64,000 nt of DNA from Marinobacter gudaonensis (GCF_900115175.1 NZ_FOYV01000001.1:1054001-1118000), one strand, 5' to 3'. Counted from the stretch's first letter, positions 49,257 through 59,895 are shown. Numbers and translations are program-made. Notes: generated from the letters alone by a model not told the origin.

Positions 49257-50708
49257 ATGCAGTGGGACATTGTGATCGGGCTGGAAATTCACGTTCAGCT
49301 CGCCACCAAGACCAAGATTTTTTCCGGCTCCAGCACCGCCTACGGCGCCGAGCCCAACACCCAGGCCAACGCGGTTGACCTGGCCATGCCCGGCACCCTG
49401 CCCGTGCCCAACGAGCAGGCTTTCCGCTACGCCGTAATGTTCGGCCTGGCGGTGAACGCCGAGATCGAACGCCGTTCGGTGTTCGAGCGCAAGAACTACT
49501 TCTACCCGGACCTGCCCAAGGGCTATCAGACCACCCAGCTGGAACGCCCGATTGTTGGCCCGGGCTTCGTAGACATTGACCTGCCGAACGGGCAAAGCAA
49601 GCGGGTGCGCATTCACCACGCCCACCTGGAAGAAGATGCCGGCAAATCCCTGCACGAGGATTTCCATGGCATGACCGGTGTCGACCTGAACCGGGCCGGC
49701 ACACCACTGATTGAGGTAGTCACCGAGCCTGACATGAACAGCGCCGAGGAAGCAGTGGCCTTTGCCAAAAAGCTGCACAGCATTGTGACCTCGCTGGGCA
49801 TCTGCGACGGCGATATGTCCCAGGGCTCCATGCGTTTCGACGTTAACATTTCGTTGAAGCCGAAGGGCTCTGACACGCTGGGCACGCGCACCGAAACCAA
49901 GAACCTGAACTCGTTCCGGTTCATGGAGCAGGCCATCGCCCACGAAGTGGAGCGGCAGATGGACATTCTGGAAGACGGCGGCCGCATCATCCAGGAAACC
50001 CGCCTGTACAACGGCGACCGCGACGAATCCCGCTCCATGCGAACCAAGGAAGAAGCCAACGACTACCGCTACTTCCCCTGCCCGGACCTTTTGCCGGTGG
50101 AAATCGACGATTCCTTCATCGAAGAAGCCCGTAACAGCCTCCCGGAACTGCCGGACGCCCGCAAGGCCCGCTTCATGGACCAGTACGGCCTGAACGACTA
50201 CGACGCCGGCCTGCTCAGCGGGGACTCAAAACTGGCCGCGTTCTTCGAGGAAGCCGCCAACCAGGGCAAAGACGCCAAGCTGGTGGCCAACTGGATACAG
50301 GGTGAGTTCTCTGCCCGCCTGAATGCGGAAGAAAAGTCGGTCGTCGACTCCCCCATCACCGGCGCTCAGCTGGGGGATCTGGTGGTACGCATCGTCGACA
50401 ACACCATCTCCTCCGCCGGCGCCAAGAAGGTTTTCGAGGCGCTCTGGACCGGCGAAAACGACAACGTCGATGCCATCATCGAGGCCAAGGGACTGAAGCA
50501 GGTGTCCGACACCGGTGCGTTGGAGGCCATGGTTGATGAAGTTCTGGCGGGCATGCCGGATCAGGTGGCTCAGTACCAGAACGAGGAAGACCCGAAGAAG
50601 CGCAAGAAGATGCTGGGTGGGTTCATGGGGCCTTTGATGAAGGCCTCCAAGGGCCAGGGCAACCCGAAGCTCTTCAACGAGATTCTTGTTCGCAAGCTTG
50701 GGGAGTAA
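49257..50708 (+). CDS. gatB: Amidotransferase subunit GatB
   Basis: A 483-residue GatB that phosphorylates and binds the misacylated tRNA. Family blocks: [52 protein letters not shown] and the C-terminal tRNA-binding YqeY-like domain ending [10 protein letters not shown]. Element G follows 60 nt after its stop. Confidence 0.95.
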   Translation: MQWDIVIGLEIHVQLATKTKIFSGSSTAYGAEPNTQANAVDLAMPGTLPVPNEQAFRYAVMFGLAVNAEIERRSVFERKNYFYPDLPKGYQTTQLERPIVGPGFVDIDLPNGQSKRVRIHHAHLEEDAGKSLHEDFHGMTGVDLNRAGTPLIEVVTEPDMNSAEEAVAFAKKLHSIVTSLGICDGDMSQGSMRFDVNISLKPKGSDTLGTRTETKNLNSFRFMEQAIAHEVERQMDILEDGGRIIQETRLYNGDRDESRSMRTKEEANDYRYFPCPDLLPVEIDDSFIEEARNSLPELPDARKARFMDQYGLNDYDAGLLSGDSKLAAFFEEAANQGKDAKLVANWIQGEFSARLNAEEKSVVDSPITGAQLGDLVVRIVDNTISSAGAKKVFEALWTGENDNVDAIIEAKGLKQVSDTGALEAMVDEVLAGMPDQVAQYQNEEDPKKRKKMLGGFMGPLMKASKGQGNPKLFNEILVRKLGE

Positions 50709-50768
50709 GGCCTCTACAGGGGGTCGGAACTTCTGGTTTCGGCCCCAGCCTTCTCGTTGCGTTGAAGG

Positions 50769-50874
50769 CCGTGGGAGGGGGTTGCTCCCAAAAAACGCTA
50801 CGAGCACATCCATGTGCGCTTGGCTGTGGCCATCCATGGCCACAGACATTTTTGGGAGCAACCCCCTCCCACGG
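50769..50874 (+). repeat. Family-1 palindromic element G (short core, forward)
   Basis: Arms 50769-50794 and 50849-50874 are perfect over 26 bp, ending in AAAAA/TTTTT. The core (50795-50848) is 54 nt. Its second small hairpin is CTGTGGCCAT/ATGGCCACAG, 10 bp, different from other copies but still fully paired. It lies 60 nt past gatB. Confidence 0.95.
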
Positions 50875-51024
50875 CTCGATACCTCTCAGTTAACGCCTGA
50901 AAAAAGACTACCGCAGGTCAAATCAGAAAAACCAAGCCTCGTGAATTCTGGGCACTTAATGGCAATGTTCGGGTGAAACTCGATAGTCCGACTTGATGCC
51001 TCCTATAACCGAAGATTGAAAGGG

Positions 51025-51128
51025 CTTGGCGGGGTGTGCCTCCCAAAAATGTCGTCGGCCATGGATGGCCGGCGCCAAGCGCACATGGATGTGCTCGTAG
51101 CGGTTTTTGGGAGGCACACCCCGCCAAG
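51025..51128 (-). repeat. Family-1 palindromic element H (short core, reverse)
   Basis: Arms 51025-51049 and 51104-51128 are perfect over 25 bp. The core (51050-51103) is 54 nt, in the orientation opposite to G. It ends 45 nt past the rimO stop, read leftwards. Inner arm ends CTCCCAAAAA are shared with G but the outer 15 bp are not. Confidence 0.95.
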
Positions 51129-51173
51129 ACCTACCCCCAAATTGAGCAGGTTAGGTGCCCAAGTCGGAAGCCA

Positions 51174-52523
51174 TCAAAGAAGCCGAGCCCAAAGATCGTG
51201 CTCATCGGCATGCTCAACAACAGCCTGAACTATCTCACCGGGCACCAGGTCGGTTTCGTCGTTGAGGTAAACCATGCCGTCAATCTCAGGCGCGTCCGCC
51301 TTGGAGCGGCCAATGGCGCCTTCCTCGTCGACCTCATCAATCAGCACCTCGATGGTCTTGCCGATCTTGGCCTGCAGGCGGGCCGCTGAGATCTCAGCCT
51401 GCTTTTCCATGAAGCGGGCCAGACGTTCCTCTTTGACTTCCTCCGGAACCGCACCTTCCAGTTCGTTGGCCTTGGCGCCCTCAACCGCGCTGTATTTGAA
51501 CGCGCCAACGCGGTCCAGTTGAGCTTCGTCCAGCCAGTCCAGCAGGTACTGGAAGTCTTCTTCGGTTTCGCCCGGGAAGCCGACGATAAAAGTGGAGCGG
51601 ATGGTCAACTCGGGGCAGATTTCCCGCCACTTGCGGATGCGCTCCAAGGTCTTGCTGTCATGGGCCGGGCGCTTCATGGCCTTGAGCACTTTCGGGCTGG
51701 CGTGCTGGAACGGTATGTCCAGGTACGGCAGGATCTTGCCTTCGGCCATCAGCGGAATGATGTCATCCACGTGAGGGTAAGGGTAAACATAATGCAGGCG
51801 CACCCACACGCCCAGCTCACCCAGGGCCTCGCACAGGGACTGCATTTTGGTCTTCAGGGGGCGGCCCTGCCAGAAACCGGTGCGGTATTTGGTATCCACC
51901 CCATAGGCAGAGGTGTCCTGGGAGATCACCAGCAGCTCTTTAACGCCGGCATCCACCAGGCGCTTGGCCTCATCCATGACGTCTCCGATCGGGCGGCTGA
52001 CCAGATCGCCCCGCATGGAGGGGATGATGCAGAACGTACAGCGGTGGTTGCAGCCTTCGGAAATCTTCAGGTAAGCATAGTGCCTCGGCGTGAGCTTGAT
52101 GCCCTGGGGTGGAACCAGATCGGTGAACGGGTCGTGTTGTTTCTTCGGAGGGACGAACTGGTGCACAGCACCAACTACTTCCTCATAGGCATGGGGGCCG
52201 GAAACGGCCAGAACGCCGGGATGCGTATCGCGGATTTTGTCGGCCTCGACGCCCATGCAACCGGTGACGATCACCTTGCCGTTCTCGTTAATGGCTTCGC
52301 CGATGGCGTCCAGGGATTCCTGCTTGGCGGCGTCAATAAAGCCACAGGTGTTCACCACCACGATGTCAGCGTCGTCATAAGTGGGTACGACATCGTAACC
52401 GTCCAGCCGCAGTTGGGTGAGAATGCGCTCGGAATCCACAAGAGCCTTGGGACATCCCAGGCTGATGAAACCGACTTTGCCGTTACCTGATGCGGCCGGC
52501 TGGCTTTGGATGTTGTCTGTCAT
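51174..52523 (-). CDS. rimO: Ribosomal protein S12 methylthiotransferase RimO
   Basis: A 449-residue radical-SAM enzyme that adds a methylthio group to Asp of S12. The N-terminal UPF0004 part has [24 protein letters not shown] and TGCMG cysteines. The radical-SAM motif is [15 protein letters not shown], and a TRAM-like domain ends the protein. It is convergent with gatB across two repeat elements. Confidence 0.95.
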   Translation of the reverse strand: MTDNIQSQPAASGNGKVGFISLGCPKALVDSERILTQLRLDGYDVVPTYDDADIVVVNTCGFIDAAKQESLDAIGEAINENGKVIVTGCMGVEADKIRDTHPGVLAVSGPHAYEEVVGAVHQFVPPKKQHDPFTDLVPPQGIKLTPRHYAYLKISEGCNHRCTFCIIPSMRGDLVSRPIGDVMDEAKRLVDAGVKELLVISQDTSAYGVDTKYRTGFWQGRPLKTKMQSLCEALGELGVWVRLHYVYPYPHVDDIIPLMAEGKILPYLDIPFQHASPKVLKAMKRPAHDSKTLERIRKWREICPELTIRSTFIVGFPGETEEDFQYLLDWLDEAQLDRVGAFKYSAVEGAKANELEGAVPEEVKEERLARFMEKQAEISAARLQAKIGKTIEVLIDEVDEEGAIGRSKADAPEIDGMVYLNDETDLVPGEIVQAVVEHADEHDLWARLL

Positions 52524-52785
52524 AGGAAGCGTGTATCCCCGGGCTCTTTGGGCCCACTAAAGTGTCAAGGCAGGGATTTTACACGACGTCGGATGCGGCT
52601 GCAGCACGTCTCAGTCAGGCCAGATGCGCGATTTGTACCGACAGGGATCAAAATTTGTGACACTCTGTTCAGAAAGATTTAATAAAACTGCCACAATTAA
52701 CGGCAGACTTCTTGCTGATCACAAAATAAACAACTACACTTTCATGCGTTTATAGTGCGTACAAGTGTTTTTCTGGAAGAGAACT

Positions 52786-53244
52786 ATGGGAAAGGCAGCC
52801 TCATTCGAAACCAGACACGCTCAAAGAGTCAAGATGAGACCGGTCGCCGTGAAACTGAACCTGCGCAATCAACAGAGGGTGGACGTTGCCACCGATATTA
52901 CCATCGAGAAACCGGATGGCTGCTGCCTGACCTGCTCGGTTTCCAATCTCTCCCGCACGGGCGTAATGGTTTCCTGTAGCCAGGAGATCGTGAAGCAGTT
53001 GATTCCCGAACAGAGGGCACCAGCCCCCGGCCACTGGATTGCCGTGAAAACCCGGTTTTCGGTGCCGGTGGTGGCCAAGCAGCCTGTGTCCATTATTGCC
53101 GATGGCAACATCGTACACATGCGCCGGATTGCCCGGGACGAATTCCAGGTGGGCATCCAGTTCGCGGAATTTGAAGGCAACGGTTTCGATTACGTAGATC
53201 GCTACGTCTCCAAGCTGCTGGCCGACTCCCGCAATTCAGTCTGA
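52786..53244 (+). CDS. PilZ-like domain protein
   Basis: A 152-residue protein with a PilZ-type pattern: NQQRVDVATDITI near residue 35 (an arginine-containing first motif), then CSVSNLSRTGVMVSC, matching the D/N-x-S-x-x-G second motif, and a late EFQVGIQFAEFEG strand. PilZ domains bind cyclic-di-GMP, but the first motif has only part of the usual RxxxR, so binding is uncertain. ATG at 52786 follows GGAAGAG. A GTG frame upstream is less likely. It stands alone. Confidence 0.7.
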   Translation: MGKAASFETRHAQRVKMRPVAVKLNLRNQQRVDVATDITIEKPDGCCLTCSVSNLSRTGVMVSCSQEIVKQLIPEQRAPAPGHWIAVKTRFSVPVVAKQPVSIIADGNIVHMRRIARDEFQVGIQFAEFEGNGFDYVDRYVSKLLADSRNSV

Positions 53245-53410
53245 CTCAACGCATCCAACTTCTGTCTACGCGGCCAATCGCCTGTCGCGCGCTATATTGT
53301 TATAACGCCAATGTCTAGTTGGCCACCTTCTTATGCCCTTGCCGCCTCTGGTATAGTTGCGCTATTCACACGCATAGCCATAACGGCCCGCACGGCGGCA
53401 ATGGATAACC

Positions 53411-54319
53411 ATGACCACATACAACCTCACACATCTGAAACAGCTGGAAGCCGAAAGCATCCACATCATTCGGGAAGTGGCAGCCGAGTTCGATAATCCG
53501 GTGATGCTCTACTCCATCGGCAAGGACTCCGCGGTAATGCTGCACCTGGCCCTGAAGGCCTTCTATCCGGGCAAACCGCCCTTTCCGCTGATGCACATCG
53601 ACACCACCTGGAAGTTCCGCGACATGATCAAATTCCGGGACAATGTGGCAGAGAAGTTTGGCCTGGATCTGATCGTGCACACCAATCAGGAAGGCGTGGC
53701 CCAGGGCATCGGCCCATTCACCCACGGCAGCGCCAAGCACACCGATGTCATGAAAACCCAGGCGCTCAAGCAGGCCCTGAACAAATACAAGTTCGACGCG
53801 GCCTTTGGCGGCGCACGCCGGGATGAAGAGAAGTCCCGGGCCAAAGAGCGCGTGTACTCGTTCCGCGACGAACACCACCGCTGGGACCCGAAGAACCAGC
53901 GGCCCGAGCTCTGGAACATCTACAACGGCAAGATCAACAAGGGTGAGAGCATCCGCGTCTTCCCGCTCTCCAACTGGACCGAGCTGGATATCTGGCAGTA
54001 CATCTACCTCGAGAACATCGACATTGTTCCCCTGTACTTTGCCGCAGAGCGCCCCGTGGTGGAGCGCGATGGCACGCTGATTATGGTGGACGACGATCGC
54101 ATGCCCCTGAAGGAAGGCGAGAAGCCGATGATGAAATCAGTGCGCTTCCGTACCCTGGGCTGCTACCCGCTGACCGGCGCCATCGAGTCCGAAGCGGCCA
54201 CACTTCCGGACATTATCCAGGAAATGTTGCTGGCCAAGAGCTCCGAGCGTCAGGGCCGGGTCATCGACCACGATTCAGCCGGCTCCATGGAACAGAAAAA
54301 GCGGGAAGGGTATTTCTAA
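53411..54319 (+). CDS. cysD: Sulfate adenylyltransferase subunit CysD
   Basis: A 302-residue CysD, the catalytic half of ATP sulfurylase that makes APS. The PP-loop is [50 protein letters not shown] is the family block. cysN begins one nucleotide after its stop. A CysB-type operator is plausible upstream but I do not see a convincing one. Confidence 0.95.
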   Translation: MTTYNLTHLKQLEAESIHIIREVAAEFDNPVMLYSIGKDSAVMLHLALKAFYPGKPPFPLMHIDTTWKFRDMIKFRDNVAEKFGLDLIVHTNQEGVAQGIGPFTHGSAKHTDVMKTQALKQALNKYKFDAAFGGARRDEEKSRAKERVYSFRDEHHRWDPKNQRPELWNIYNGKINKGESIRVFPLSNWTELDIWQYIYLENIDIVPLYFAAERPVVERDGTLIMVDDDRMPLKEGEKPMMKSVRFRTLGCYPLTGAIESEAATLPDIIQEMLLAKSSERQGRVIDHDSAGSMEQKKREGYF

Positions 54320-54320
54320 G

Positions 54321-55979
54321 ATGTCACACCAGTCTGATCTGATTGCAGAAGATATTCAGGCCTACCTGAAGCAGCACGAAAACAAGGAACTCCTGCGCCT
54401 GCTCACCTGCGGCAGCGTGGACGACGGCAAGAGCACACTCATTGGCCGTCTGCTGCACGACACCAAGATGATCTACGAAGATCACATGGCCAGCCTGAAA
54501 ACCGACAGTGCGAAGATGGGCACCACGGGCGAGAAGCTGGACCTCGCCCTGCTGGTCGACGGCCTGCAGGCGGAGCGGGAACAGGGCATCACCATTGATG
54601 TGGCCTACCGCTACTTCTCCACGGACAAGCGGAAATTCATCATCGCCGATACCCCGGGCCACGAGCAGTACACCCGCAACATGGCCACCGGCGCCTCCAC
54701 TGCGCAGGTCGCGATCCTGATGATCGATGCCCGCCACGGTGTGCTGACCCAAACCCGCCGGCACTCGTACATCGCCTCCCTGCTGGGTATCCGCCACATC
54801 GTGGTGGCCGTGAACAAGATGGACCTGGTGGATTTCAGCGAAGAGCGCTTCAACGAAATCAAGGACGACTACCTGGCGTTCGCCGCCAAACTGGGGCTGA
54901 AAGATATCCGCTTTGTGCCGATCTCGGCCCTGGAGGGCGACAACGTAGTGAACAAGAGCGAGAACACGCCCTGGTTCACCGGCCAGCCGCTGATGGAAAT
55001 CCTGGAAACAGTTGAAGTGGGCCGCGACAAGAACCTGGAGCACTTCCGCTTCCCGGTGCAGTACGTCACCCGCCCGAACCTGAACTTCCGGGGCTTCTGC
55101 GGCACCATCGCCTCTGGCGTGATCCGCCCGGGCGAAAAGGTCATGGCCCTGCCCTCCCGGCGTACCAGCACCGTGAAGGAAATCGTCACGTACGACGGCA
55201 AGCTCGAGGAGGCCTACATTGACCAGGCCATCACCCTGACCCTGACGGACGAGATCGACGTCAGTCGGGGCGACATGCTGGTCAAGGTGGAAGACGAGCC
55301 GGAAGTGGCCAACCGATTCAACGCCAACATCGTGTGGATGACCGACGCCCCGCTGGAGACCGGCCGGCTATACGACATCAAGCTGGGACCCACATTTACC
55401 TCTGGCACGGTCAAGAAGATCCACCACCAGACCGATGTAAACACCCTGGACCAGCAGGCCAACCCGAGCAAGCTCCAGCTCAACGAAATTGGTCTCTGCG
55501 AGCTGACCCTGAACCAGCCCATCGCGTTTGACGCCTACCAGCGCAACCACGCTACCGGCAGCTTCATCGTGATCGACCGGCTGACCAATGTGACCATCGG
55601 TGCCGGCATGGTCGCCGGCCTGGCCGACGGCAGCGAATCACTGGATCCGGTCACCGCCGAGGAACGCGAGCGTCGCCTGGCCCAGAAGCCGGCCATCATC
55701 GCCTGTAACGGCAAGCAGGCCCCGGCTCTGGCGCTGGCGGTCGAGCGCGCCCTGTTCGATCAGGGCAAGACCTCAGTGGTGGTCACCGAGGAGAACAGCG
55801 GCGATGCCGACGAGCGTCGCAACATCGCCCAGCTGCTTACCTCCCACGGGCTGGTCGCCGTTGCCGTCAACCTCGGCTCCGATGTCGCCAATGCCTCGGC
55901 CACTGCCGATAGCCAACAGGACATTCCGGCGGCCGTGAGCAAACTCGTGCAGGAGCTGGTTCGCAGCAAGCGGATCTGA
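54321..55979 (+). CDS. cysN: Sulfate adenylyltransferase GTPase CysN with a decayed APS-kinase tail
   Basis: A 552-residue GTPase half of ATP sulfurylase. GTPase motifs are [23 protein letters not shown] and NKMDLV. An EF-Tu-like barrel follows. A normal CysN ends near 475 and a CysNC fusion near 630. Here residues 456-552 align in layout with the APS kinase ([45 protein letters not shown]), but the P-loop GLSGSGKST is replaced by GKQAPALAL (residues 464-472). The domain thus looks like an inactive, shortened CysC. A separate CysC would be needed elsewhere. Confidence 0.9.
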   Translation: MSHQSDLIAEDIQAYLKQHENKELLRLLTCGSVDDGKSTLIGRLLHDTKMIYEDHMASLKTDSAKMGTTGEKLDLALLVDGLQAEREQGITIDVAYRYFSTDKRKFIIADTPGHEQYTRNMATGASTAQVAILMIDARHGVLTQTRRHSYIASLLGIRHIVVAVNKMDLVDFSEERFNEIKDDYLAFAAKLGLKDIRFVPISALEGDNVVNKSENTPWFTGQPLMEILETVEVGRDKNLEHFRFPVQYVTRPNLNFRGFCGTIASGVIRPGEKVMALPSRRTSTVKEIVTYDGKLEEAYIDQAITLTLTDEIDVSRGDMLVKVEDEPEVANRFNANIVWMTDAPLETGRLYDIKLGPTFTSGTVKKIHHQTDVNTLDQQANPSKLQLNEIGLCELTLNQPIAFDAYQRNHATGSFIVIDRLTNVTIGAGMVAGLADGSESLDPVTAEERERRLAQKPAIIACNGKQAPALALAVERALFDQGKTSVVVTEENSGDADERRNIAQLLTSHGLVAVAVNLGSDVANASATADSQQDIPAAVSKLVQELVRSKRI

Positions 55980-56048
55980 AGTCTGACTCCGAGCTGAGAC
56001 GTTAGAAGAGTTCCCGCATCGGTGGTTAGCTACTTGGGTGGCTGGCGC

Positions 56049-56131
56049 CGGGGTGGGGACTCTTTTTCTTTGGAAAAACAACTCGCTGCACTCAGACATC
56101 TTTTTCCGGCAGAAAAAGAGTCCCCACCCCG
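56049..56131 (+). repeat. Family-2 palindromic element J
   Basis: Arms 56049-56069 and 56111-56131 are perfect over 21 bp. Inside, GGAAAAA and TTTTTCC extend the pairing around the conserved loop ACTCGCTGCACTCAGACATC. The core is unrelated to family 1, but the design of locus-specific arms and a shared core is the same. It starts 70 nt past cysN. Confidence 0.9.
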
Positions 56132-56220
56132 ACACCGGCAGAGCCCGGTGATATGCGAAAGTAAAAAACCCGTGAAAACATAACGTGCGCTTTCAGACGG
56201 ACCGCTGAGATGCCCGTGGA

Positions 56221-56310
56221 CGTGGGGTAGGTGCGTATTTTTCTCTAGAAAAAAGATGTCTGAGCGCAGCGAGTTGTTTTTTCGTAAGAAAAATACGCAC
56301 CTGCCCTGCG
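56221..56310 (-). repeat. Family-2 palindromic element K
   Basis: Arms 56229-56244 and 56287-56302 pair perfectly over 16 bp. They extend to 56221 and 56310 if three G-U pairs are allowed in plus-strand RNA. The core holds GATGTCTGAGCGCAGCGAGT, the reverse complement of element J's loop with one change. Confidence 0.88.
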
Positions 56311-56410
56311 GCCCACCCCCAGAACCAGCAGGCTACGAATGAATCCAACACCAATCCATGGCAAAATCCCGCTCCTCTGAGTTAACCGAAACAACGAACA
56401 GGAGCCAAAA

Positions 56411-57427
56411 ATGGCCATCAAACACCTCCGCACTGCCTTCGCCAGCCAGTACCAGCCGGGCCAACCCGCCCGCCTTGTTGCCGGCGAGGCCCTGCAGGAG
56501 CCCGGTGGCGATTATGAGGGCCTGCACAAGCAGATGAAGCGCCTGTTCAACAGCAAACCGGGCAAGAAATACGGCCGGTTCTCCGAAGACCTGGGCGAAT
56601 GCCCGTTCAGCGCCTGGCTCAAGGACTATCTTGAGGACAAGCAAAGCTTTGGCGCCATGACCGATCGCCTGTTCGGCCAGTGGCAGGAGCTGCTGACCGG
56701 CAGCCAGGAAGAGTTCGACGGCCACCTGATGATCGTGCACGACGCCCTGGCAGACTCCGAGGTGGTCTACCTGTTCATTCTGGAGACCGACAGCGCCCTG
56801 CGGTTCGATGGCAAACAGTCCCTCGACGCCACGGATGTACTGAGCGTCTCCCGCCTGAACCTGGCCGTGCGCATCGAACTGGACGACTGGCGCAGCAACA
56901 ACCCGGCGGAGAACTACCTCACCCTGGTGCACGGTCGCGGCACCGGCGAGCCGGGCGAATTGTTCATCCGCCTTTGCGGATTTACCAATCAGGTGGACGT
57001 GGAGAAAGAAACCCTCACCTTCCTGGACGCCGTGGAAGCCTTCGCCAAATCTTCCGAGCCGGAGAAAGCCGGCGAAGTACGCAACAAGGCCTACGAATTC
57101 TGCAAGGAGCAGCACGCCCTGGGCGAGCCGGTGGAAATCGAGGCGCTGTCCGGCTATCTGGATGAGAACGAGCCGCAGCGGTTCAAGGAATTCGCCTCGA
57201 AAACCGCAGAACTGCCGGAAAGCGGCGTGCTGCACCCGGACCACCGGAAGGTGAAGAAACTGGTGCGCATCGCCGGTTCCGGCGGCGGCATGAGCGTGTC
57301 CTTTTCATCGGACCTGGTGAACCAGGCGGTGTACTACGACCGGGACAAAGACGCGCTGACCATCACCCGGCTTCCGAAGGCCCTGCGGGAGCAGCTTCAG
57401 CGGTATCTCGAAGCTCGGGAGGAGTGA
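56411..57427 (+). CDS. yejK: Nucleoid-associated protein YejK (NdpA)
   Basis: A 338-residue YejK/NdpA family protein. It shows the opening AIKHLRTAFASQYQPGQPARL, the block HLMIVHDALADSEVVYLFILETDSALRFDG and the C-terminal VLHPDHRKVKKLVRIAGSGGGMSVSFSSDL. It is found on the nucleoid in E. coli, with no known catalytic role. Its last 65 nt overlap trmH on the other strand. Confidence 0.9.
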   Translation: MAIKHLRTAFASQYQPGQPARLVAGEALQEPGGDYEGLHKQMKRLFNSKPGKKYGRFSEDLGECPFSAWLKDYLEDKQSFGAMTDRLFGQWQELLTGSQEEFDGHLMIVHDALADSEVVYLFILETDSALRFDGKQSLDATDVLSVSRLNLAVRIELDDWRSNNPAENYLTLVHGRGTGEPGELFIRLCGFTNQVDVEKETLTFLDAVEAFAKSSEPEKAGEVRNKAYEFCKEQHALGEPVEIEALSGYLDENEPQRFKEFASKTAELPESGVLHPDHRKVKKLVRIAGSGGGMSVSFSSDLVNQAVYYDRDKDALTITRLPKALREQLQRYLEAREE

Positions 57428-58130
57428 GGCTCTTGCGCCGGTTGGCACGCAGCTTGCGCACCTCCTGCATCCAGCCCACCCCGTCGATCAGTTCCCCGGT
57501 TTCCGGATCAATCGGCGGGTAAGGCAGATTGCGGTCGTCGCAGTAGCGCTTGACGGTTGGCTGGCACCAGCGAAACAGCAGCCGGTTGTATTCGTCATCC
57601 GGCAACCGCCGCTGGTCAAACAGACCCGCCAGCTTACGCTGCCTCTGGGCCTCCGACAGGATGATCGCGCAGGCGGATGACACGTTCAGCGACTCCACCA
57701 TGCCCATCATCGGAATGACGATGTGCTCGTCGGCCTGGGCCGCCGCATCGGCGCTGACGCCATCCACCTCGTTACCCATGATCACCGTGCACGGCACCGT
57801 GTAATCCGCCTCCCGGAAATCTATGGCCCGGTCGGAAAGCTGGGCGGCATAAAGCTTGTGCCCCTGCCCCTTAAGCGCGGCTACCGCGTCATCCATGCTC
57901 CGGTGGGTGTGAGTGGTCACCCAGTTAAAGCTGCCGCCAGCCGTCTTGCGAAAGGCCCGGAACCCTTCCCGGGGCCACACCACATGCATGTTGGCCAGAC
58001 CAAAGGCATCGCAGGAGCGGATGATGGCGGACAGATTTCGAGGTTTGTGAACCTGGTCGGTGAGGACACTCAGGTCCGGTTGCCGTGTGTCGAGGGTTTG
58101 CTTGATTCGGGCGAGACGTTCGGGAGTCAT
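57363..58130 (-). CDS. trmH: tRNA (guanosine-18) 2'-O-methyltransferase TrmH
   Basis: A 255-residue SPOUT methyltransferase for G18 of tRNA. The family start MTPERLARIKQTLDTRQPDLSVL aligns with E. coli TrmH, so the ATG at 58130 is used rather than 58163. VHKPRNLSAIIRSCDAFG, VIMGNEVDGVS and IPMMGMVESLNVSSACAIIL are the SAM-knot motifs. Its C-terminal 21 residues (PPELRDTAEAAPAG region) are encoded antisense to the end of yejK. Confidence 0.93.
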   Translation of the reverse strand: MTPERLARIKQTLDTRQPDLSVLTDQVHKPRNLSAIIRSCDAFGLANMHVVWPREGFRAFRKTAGGSFNWVTTHTHRSMDDAVAALKGQGHKLYAAQLSDRAIDFREADYTVPCTVIMGNEVDGVSADAAAQADEHIVIPMMGMVESLNVSSACAIILSEAQRQRKLAGLFDQRRLPDDEYNRLLFRWCQPTVKRYCDDRNLPYPPIDPETGELIDGVGWMQEVRKLRANRRKSLTPPELRDTAEAAPAGPSEAG

Positions 58131-58324
58131 TGGTCTGTCAGAGTACGAGTTTGCATAAGGCACGAAATAGTATCACAACGAAGCTAGCAACAACCCGAGA
58201 CAGAGGTGGTTGAAGAATGAGCACCCCGTTATAATACGCAGTTCCTTTTTGCTGGCGCCTAAGCTAGAAGCACCCGATACCCGGCGCACCATCCACCCGT
58301 TACGCACCAGACCACGTGAGACCC

Positions 58325-59671
58325 ATGGCCAAGAAGCTGTACATCAAAACACACGGCTGTCAGATGAACGAGTACGACTCCGCCCGCATGGCAGACCTGC
58401 TCAAGACCGGCGAGCGCGTTGAAATGACCGACTCGCCCGATGACGCCGACATCTTGCTGCTGAACACCTGCTCCATCCGGGAAAAAGCCCAGGAGAAGGT
58501 CTTCCACCAGCTTGGCCGCTGGAAAGGACTCAAGAGCAAAAAGCCCGACCTGATCATCGGCGTTGGTGGCTGCGTGGCCTCCCAGGAAGGCCAGGCCATC
58601 ATCGACCGGGCGCCCTACGTGGACATGGTGTTCGGCCCACAAACGCTGCACCGCCTGCCGGACATGATCACCGAAGTCCGCGCCAAGGGTAATGGCGTGG
58701 GCGTGGTGGACGTCAGCTTCCCGGAGATCGAAAAGTTCGACAACCTGCCCGAACCCGGCGCCGACGGCCCTTCCGCGTTTGTGTCCATCATGGAAGGCTG
58801 CAGCAAATACTGCACCTTCTGCGTGGTGCCCTACACCCGCGGCGAAGAAGTCAGCCGCCCGGCCGACGACGTGATTGCCGAAGTGGCCCATCTGGCCAGC
58901 CAGGGCGTGCGCGAAGTGAACCTGCTGGGGCAGAACGTGAACGCCTACCGGGGCGAAACCCACGACGGCGACACCATGGACCTGGCCGAGCTGATCGAAC
59001 TGATCGCTACCATCGACGGCATTGATCGCATCCGCTACACCACCAGCCATCCGGTGGAGTTCTCCGATGCCCTGATCGACGTTTACGAGCGCGTACCGGA
59101 ACTGGTCAGCCATCTGCACCTGCCGGTCCAGAGCGGCTCCGACCGCATCCTGGCCGCCATGAAGCGTGGCCACACGGCCCTGGAGTACAAGTCCAAGCTC
59201 CGCCGCCTGCGCAAGATCCGCCCGGACATCAGCTTCTCCTCGGACTTCATCATCGGCTTCCCGGGGGAAACCGAGAAGGACTTCGAGGACACCATGAAGC
59301 TGATCAACGACATCGGCTTCGACATGTCCTTCAGCTTCGTGTATAGCGCCCGCCCGGGCACGCCAGCGTCGGACCTGCCGGACGACACGCCGATGGAGGT
59401 CAAGAAGCAGCGCCTGAGCATCCTGCAGGACCGGCTTAACCAGAATGTGATGGACATCAGCCGCAAGATGGTGGGTTCCACCCAGCGGATTCTGGTGACC
59501 GGGTTATCGAAGAAGGACCCTGGCGAGTATGCGGGGCGTACGGAGAACAACCGGATTGTGAACTTCCGGCATGAGAATCCGGAGGTGGTTGGGCATTTTA
59601 TTGATGTCGAGATTGTGGAGGCTTATCCCAACTCTCTTCGCGGGGTGCCTGTGAATTCGGAGTTGTATTAG
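58325..59671 (+). CDS. miaB: tRNA methylthiotransferase MiaB
   Basis: A 448-residue radical-SAM enzyme that converts i6A37 to ms2i6A37. The six cysteines are in [28 protein letters not shown] and [15 protein letters not shown], and a TRAM domain closes the protein. ATG at 58325 ([12 protein letters not shown]). Its order with phoH-like, ybeY, corC and lnt is the common one in gammaproteobacteria. Confidence 0.95.
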   Translation: MAKKLYIKTHGCQMNEYDSARMADLLKTGERVEMTDSPDDADILLLNTCSIREKAQEKVFHQLGRWKGLKSKKPDLIIGVGGCVASQEGQAIIDRAPYVDMVFGPQTLHRLPDMITEVRAKGNGVGVVDVSFPEIEKFDNLPEPGADGPSAFVSIMEGCSKYCTFCVVPYTRGEEVSRPADDVIAEVAHLASQGVREVNLLGQNVNAYRGETHDGDTMDLAELIELIATIDGIDRIRYTTSHPVEFSDALIDVYERVPELVSHLHLPVQSGSDRILAAMKRGHTALEYKSKLRRLRKIRPDISFSSDFIIGFPGETEKDFEDTMKLINDIGFDMSFSFVYSARPGTPASDLPDDTPMEVKKQRLSILQDRLNQNVMDISRKMVGSTQRILVTGLSKKDPGEYAGRTENNRIVNFRHENPEVVGHFIDVEIVEAYPNSLRGVPVNSELY

Positions 59672-59715
59672 AGTTCGGATCCTATTCGTCTTGGGCCTGG
59701 AGTTCGGCGAGTGGT

Positions 59716-59737
59716 GGATTACGCCTTCGGCTAATCC
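59716..59737. repeat. Family-3 hairpin repeat after miaB
   Basis: GGATTA at 59716-59721 and TAATCC at 59732-59737 pair around a 10-nt loop (CGCCTTCGGC). It has the same GGATTA/TAATCC core as the hairpins after mgtE. A T run (TTGTTTTTT) follows about 10 nt later, so this may be the miaB terminator. Confidence 0.6.
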
Positions 59738-59780
59738 GACCTACTTGTTTTTTAACGTTCGGGCCTGCAAATAGTCTGAC

Positions 59781-59895
59781 GGGTGTTTGGCAGGTGGCGC
59801 TTCCCAAAAACGTGGAGTGCCAGGGATGGCACGACCGAGCCCTACAGGGACGTACTTGCGGGCGCTTTTTGGGAAGCGCCACCTGCCAAACACCC
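59781..59895 (-). repeat. Family-1 palindromic element I (variant core, reverse)
   Basis: Arms 59781-59810 and 59866-59895 are perfect over 30 bp, the longest in the window. The core (59811-59865) is 55 nt and divergent: second hairpin GTGCCA/TGGCAC, first hairpin TAC/GTA as in element B. It ends 67 nt before the phoH-like gene. Confidence 0.93.

Larger units (their letters stand above)
50709..51173. other. 465-nt convergent region between gatB and rimO
   Basis: Filled mostly by elements G and H, in opposite orientation and about 150 nt apart. The intervening stretch (50875-51024) shows nothing I can call. Short frames here are palindrome by-products. Confidence 0.75.
55980..56410. other. 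431-nt stretch between cysN and yejK with two family-2 elements
   Basis: Holds elements J (56049-56131) and K (56221-56310) in opposite orientation. No gene is apparent; both flanking genes lie on the plus strand. A yejK promoter should lie in the last 100 nt but none stands out. Confidence 0.7.

Noticed and set aside
54321..55979. A frameshift or broken CysNC fusion
   Set aside because: The frame is open and continuous to a single stop, and the tail keeps a coherent domain-like layout, so decay by substitution is more likely than a recent frameshift.
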